Source: a virus. Taken from it: 20,544 bases of DNA. Under the pieces are notes generated by a model. It ran no database searches and was not told the origin of the DNA. It worked only from the letters and a program-made list of their open reading frames with translations. The stretch covers positions 1 through 20,544 of IMG/VR virus record IMGVR_UViG_3300023179_000614; one strand, written 5' to 3'. The position numbers and the translations under genes are program-made. Positions 18,472 through 20,544 of the stretch are shown piece after piece. Every line of letters starts with the position of its first letter. Position 1 is the stretch's first letter.

Positions 18472-18502
18472 TTTGGTTATTAATTTTTTTATATTATATT
18501 TG
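18472..18502 (+). promoter_or_regulatory. Complete host-type promoter (TTTG-N19-TATATTTG) for the gene at 18523
   Basis: TTTG at 18472-18475, 19 bases, TATATTTG at 18495-18502. The ATG is 20 bases further, with an A-rich leader as at the Nampt gene. Confidence 0.7.
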
Positions 18503-18522
18503 TAGTTTAAAAAATAAAAATT

Positions 18523-19038
18523 ATGAGTGGATATTTAATTGTCGGTTTAATTGCTATTGGTTTTATTACCTTAATTTGTGTAATTGTTATGTTAAAAAAC
18601 CATTTAAGAAAATTAGAATTTAAGGATTGGGAGGTTGATGATTTAATTATTGTCAATGATTTTACCATTACCCATAGATTGAATAACAATGGTAAGAAAT
18701 TCGCTAAAGTTAAGGGATGGACTGTTGATAATGTTTTTCTTGATTTAGGTGATGATTACGTTAATAAATATAATTGGAATGTAGTTGATACTAATAAATC
18801 AGCGTTATGGCGTAGAAATTTTAAGGAATGTGAATCCACTATGGGGAAGAAACCTGGTTTCGTTGCTAAAGTTAATGATGATGGTGTTGAACCACCTAAT
18901 TCAGGTGATAAGATTGATGGGAAACCGATTATATTATTAACTGAAACCGAATGTGAAGCATATCTTAAACAAGCGATTGATAGTGAGAATTATGATATGG
19001 CAGAAAAGATAAGAAAACAAATGGAAAAATATAGATAG
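18523..19038 (+). CDS. Membrane-anchored protein with a UVR-like C-terminal motif
   Basis: 171 residues. Residues 4-24 (YLIVGLIAIGFITLICVIVML) form one transmembrane helix, so the rest probably faces the cytoplasm. A strand-rich middle (DLIIVNDFTITHRL, KVKGWTVDNVFLDLGDDY, then WNVVDTNKSALWRRNF) could be a small barrel. The end, ECEAYLKQAIDSENYDMAEK followed by IRKQMEKY, fits the UVR motif (L...m..A....dye.Aa.lRd.i..l), a helical hairpin that in UvrB/UvrC mediates protein contact. That fits a tethered adaptor, but the function is unknown. Ends with TAG and is followed by a terminator. Confidence 0.7.
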   Translation: MSGYLIVGLIAIGFITLICVIVMLKNHLRKLEFKDWEVDDLIIVNDFTITHRLNNNGKKFAKVKGWTVDNVFLDLGDDYVNKYNWNVVDTNKSALWRRNFKECESTMGKKPGFVAKVNDDGVEPPNSGDKIDGKPIILLTETECEAYLKQAIDSENYDMAEKIRKQMEKYR

Positions 19039-19042
19039 AATT

Positions 19043-19067
19043 AAAACCCCTTCATTGGGGTTTTTTT
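19043..19067 (+). terminator. Hairpin terminator after the UVR-motif gene
   Basis: AAAACCCC (19043-19050) pairs with GGGGTTTT (19057-19064) over TTCATT, followed by further T. Confidence 0.85.
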
Positions 19068-19078
19068 ATGTTCTGAAG

Positions 19079-19085
19079 TATTTAT
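19079..19085 (+). promoter_or_regulatory. TATTTAT box for the metallopeptidase candidate
   Basis: TATTTAT, preceded by CTGAAG, ends five bases before ATG 19091. This position supports 19091 rather than an upstream in-frame ATG at 19055, whose frame would run through the terminator T run and the box. Confidence 0.5.
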
Positions 19086-19090
19086 ATTGT

Positions 19091-20203
19091 ATGAAGTTGA
19101 TAGACACGTTAAATGAAGCACTTGGAGTTCCATCGGGTATAGTGGAAGTTGCTAGTAAAATATATAATAAAATAGTTTCAGGTAAATTTACCTATATTAT
19201 AAATGATGACGAAGATATTTCAATGGAGGGGAATAAACCTAATATCATTGTAGATACATTTAAAATAGGTGATGAGATATATAACAAGGTTATGTATCTC
19301 ATCATAGTTAAACCACACCCAAAAGCCGATGAAGTTGATTTAATAGGTATGTCAGCGGAATCAACTATTACTTCTATTGGTGTTGGTAAGTTTGCTAATA
19401 AGCAAGATGATGTTATAAAAATAACATTTAATTTTGTTTGTCCTGGTGATAACGAAAGTCCCTCAATATCGGATAAAGATATTAGAAATAACATTAATAA
19501 AATATTTTTTGTTAGCAAATCTAATATTATTTCAAATATAACACATGAATTAAAGCATGTTTATGATAATACAAAGAAAAAAACTGAAAGCCTACCTAGT
19601 TTATCTAAATATAATGTCCATAAACAATATATTGGTTGGGGTATAATTCCTATAAGTAATTTTTGTTTTTCATTATATTTTATGTCGGTTACTGAAACAT
19701 TGGTGAGACCAAGTGAGTTGGCTGCTTTAATTCAAACTAAGGGAATAACAAAACAAAATTTTTTATCATTCTTAAAAAATAATGAAACTTATTCCCAATT
19801 AAATGAAATTAAGAATATGACATATGAAAGTTTCTATAATGATTTATTTAATTATATTAATATTATAAAAGAATTATATAAAATTAAAGGTAAACGGGCT
19901 TTTGAGGCTTTTGAGTTACTTAGTGATAAAGAAATTGTGGATATCTTTTTAACAAATATTAGGGAAAAATTACAAAATGAAATGATTGAATTTATGTCTG
20001 AAAGAATATTACAAGGTATGCCGGTTGAATTAGCCGAAATGTTTAATCGTAAGGAAGAACTTATGTTTTTAAAAAAGGCTGCTAGTAAAATATTTAAATA
20101 TGACAATAATAAAGATTTCTATTCAGCGGAAATAAATTATAATGCTAAGAAGGCTGATTTTGTTATCAGGAAATTGGCTAAATTATATTCAATGGCAAAA
20201 TAA
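19091..20203 (+). CDS. Candidate zinc metallopeptidase (HELKH) with capsid-targeting-like N terminus
   Basis: 370 residues from ATG 19091. NITHELKHVYDNTKK (149-163) contains the zincin motif HExxH (152-156), with His152 and His156 as zinc ligands and Glu153 as the base. A third ligand could be Glu202 or Glu209 in TETLVRPSELAAL (201-213), as in gluzincins. The N terminus MKLIDTLNEALG has an L-N-E|A site like the T4 capsid-targeting leader. The first 140 residues include a strand-rich part (FTYIINDDEDISM, VMYLIIVKPHPKADEVDL). The C-terminal third is helical (ELYKIKGKRAFEAFELLSDK). I do not recognise a named peptidase family. The combination suggests a protease or its relative carried in the virion, which is inference. 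Confidence 0.65.
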   Translation: MKLIDTLNEALGVPSGIVEVASKIYNKIVSGKFTYIINDDEDISMEGNKPNIIVDTFKIGDEIYNKVMYLIIVKPHPKADEVDLIGMSAESTITSIGVGKFANKQDDVIKITFNFVCPGDNESPSISDKDIRNNINKIFFVSKSNIISNITHELKHVYDNTKKKTESLPSLSKYNVHKQYIGWGIIPISNFCFSLYFMSVTETLVRPSELAALIQTKGITKQNFLSFLKNNETYSQLNEIKNMTYESFYNDLFNYINIIKELYKIKGKRAFEAFELLSDKEIVDIFLTNIREKLQNEMIEFMSERILQGMPVELAEMFNRKEELMFLKKAASKIFKYDNNKDFYSAEINYNAKKADFVIRKLAKLYSMAK

Positions 20204-20220
20204 GTTAAAAAAATTAATTA

Positions 20221-20469
20221 ATGTACATTCATATAACACCCGAAGAATTCGAAGATGATTTTAAAGAATTATGGAAACAAGGATTATTAATACACCCACA
20301 TATTGATTACGCAACAAACGCAATTCATTGTTATTTTGAAAATAAAGATGTTATTATTTTTAAATTTAAAAATTATGGATTCATTAACGATAATAGATTT
20401 AATAAATATGAAATTTCTTCAGATACCACAGGAATAACAATAAAAATAACCAAAAGTAATTATGTATAA
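20221..20469 (+). CDS. small protein of unknown function (82 residues)
   Basis: MYIHITPEEFEDDFKELWKQ, then GLLIHPHIDYATNAIHCYFE, a strand (DVIIFKFKNYGFI) and KYEISSDTTGITIKITKSNY at the end. It appears to be a small alpha/beta protein with a helix near the N terminus and strands after it. No motif recognised. It starts 17 bases after the metallopeptidase stop and likely shares its transcript, which ends at the terminator at 20499. Confidence 0.65.
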   Translation: MYIHITPEEFEDDFKELWKQGLLIHPHIDYATNAIHCYFENKDVIIFKFKNYGFINDNRFNKYEISSDTTGITIKITKSNYV

Positions 20470-20498
20470 ATTTGATAAGTGGAAAAATATGGATAATT

Positions 20499-20523
20499 AA
20501 AACCCCTTTATTGGGGTTTTTTT
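20499..20523 (+). terminator. Hairpin terminator, copy 2
   Basis: AAAACCCC (20499-20506) pairs with GGGGTTTT (20513-20520) over TTTATT, followed by T. Confidence 0.85.
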
Positions 20524-20534
20524 ATGTTCTGAAG

Positions 20535-20541
20535 TATTTAT
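20535..20541 (+). promoter_or_regulatory. TATTTAT box for a gene beyond the window
   Basis: Same CTGAAG-TATTTAT arrangement as before the metallopeptidase candidate. The start codon, if the spacing holds, would lie at about 20546. Confidence 0.4.
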
Positions 20542-20544
20542 TAT

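Larger units (their letters stand above)
19039..19085. repeat. 47-bp terminator-promoter cassette, copy 1
   Basis: 46 of 47 bases match 20495-20541 (C at 19053 versus T at 20509). It includes a hairpin terminator, the spacer TTATGTTCTGAAG and a TATTTAT box. Confidence 0.92.
20495..20541. repeat. 47-bp terminator-promoter cassette, copy 2
   Basis: Second copy of 19039-19085 (46/47 identical). Its TATTTAT box (20535-20541) is three bases from the window end, so a gene start is expected just beyond it. Confidence 0.92.

Noticed and set aside
20462-20500. 12-codon frame overlapping the end of the gene at 20221
   Set aside because: Too short, no signal of its own, and it runs into the terminator stem.
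1-20544. A canonical tmRNA to go with SmpB
   Set aside because: I found no alanine-type tRNA-like end paired with a tag-coding region on either strand. It may lie outside the window or be supplied by the host.
1-20544. CRISPR array, insertion sequence or attachment site
   Set aside because: No regularly spaced repeats, transposase gene or terminal inverted repeats were seen. The only long repeats are the two promoter-type duplications listed.

Overview
The window looks like part of a large, tailed, double-stranded DNA phage (or prophage-like contig) of a Bacteroidetes host, most likely a Flavobacterium-type host. The DNA is AT-rich, genes are small and tightly packed, mostly on the plus strand, and many start only a few bases after a TAnnTTTG box, the -7 element of Bacteroidetes promoters, often with a TTTG box 19-20 bases further upstream. 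Recognisable genes are typical of a lytic phage with a large accessory load: a GH19 endolysin, an L,D-transpeptidase-like wall enzyme, a GIY-YIG homing endonuclease, a metallophosphoesterase, a nicotinamide phosphoribosyltransferase and a PRPP-synthetase-like enzyme.

Layout. 1-4.6 kb: end of a possible PLP aminotransferase, a small gene, then an SmpB homologue, a PRPP-synthetase family gene, a small gene, a HAD phosphatase and a Nampt family gene, which together suggest phage NAD+ synthesis. 4.6-7.85 kb: two divergent pairs (476-residue protein/endolysin; truncated paralogue/L,D-transpeptidase-like protein) built on a 72-bp divergent promoter region present twice (71/72 identical). 7.87-9.5 kb: an orphan HsdS-like half target-recognition protein and a patch of small genes, two of which have an in-frame TAA followed by protein-like sequence. 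9.5-12.8 kb: a tRNA-like RNA, a lipoprotein, a Fragile-X-F type membrane protein, a phosphoesterase, a secreted nuclease and a holin-like membrane protein. 12.8-15.6 kb: homing endonuclease, conserved unknowns and two more tRNA-like RNAs. 15.6-20.5 kb: a run of small unknown genes, a small protein and a HELKH metallopeptidase candidate with capsid-targeting-like N termini, and a terminator-promoter cassette present twice.

Main points of interest. (1) Three RNAs share an identical acceptor stem and a near-identical T arm and have a normal tRNA elbow, but where the anticodon arm should be each carries a different structured insert (about 62-115 nt between the D and T stems). I cannot find a convincing anticodon arm in any of them. 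They look like natural tRNA-scaffolded RNAs or tRNAs with unusual short introns. (2) The same phage carries an SmpB, the protein that stands in for an anticodon arm in tmRNA, with no tmRNA seen here. (3) Two promoter classes can be read: host-like TTTG-N19/20-TAnnTTTG, and a TATTTAT box. In both the box often ends 4-5 bases before ATG, which predicts leaderless or nearly leaderless transcripts. (4) Four TATTTAT-class genes begin with short helical leaders carrying (I/L)-x-E sites, like the T4 capsid-targeting sequences cut by the prohead protease, so their products may be packaged in the head. These functional readings are inferences; the motifs and repeats are visible directly.
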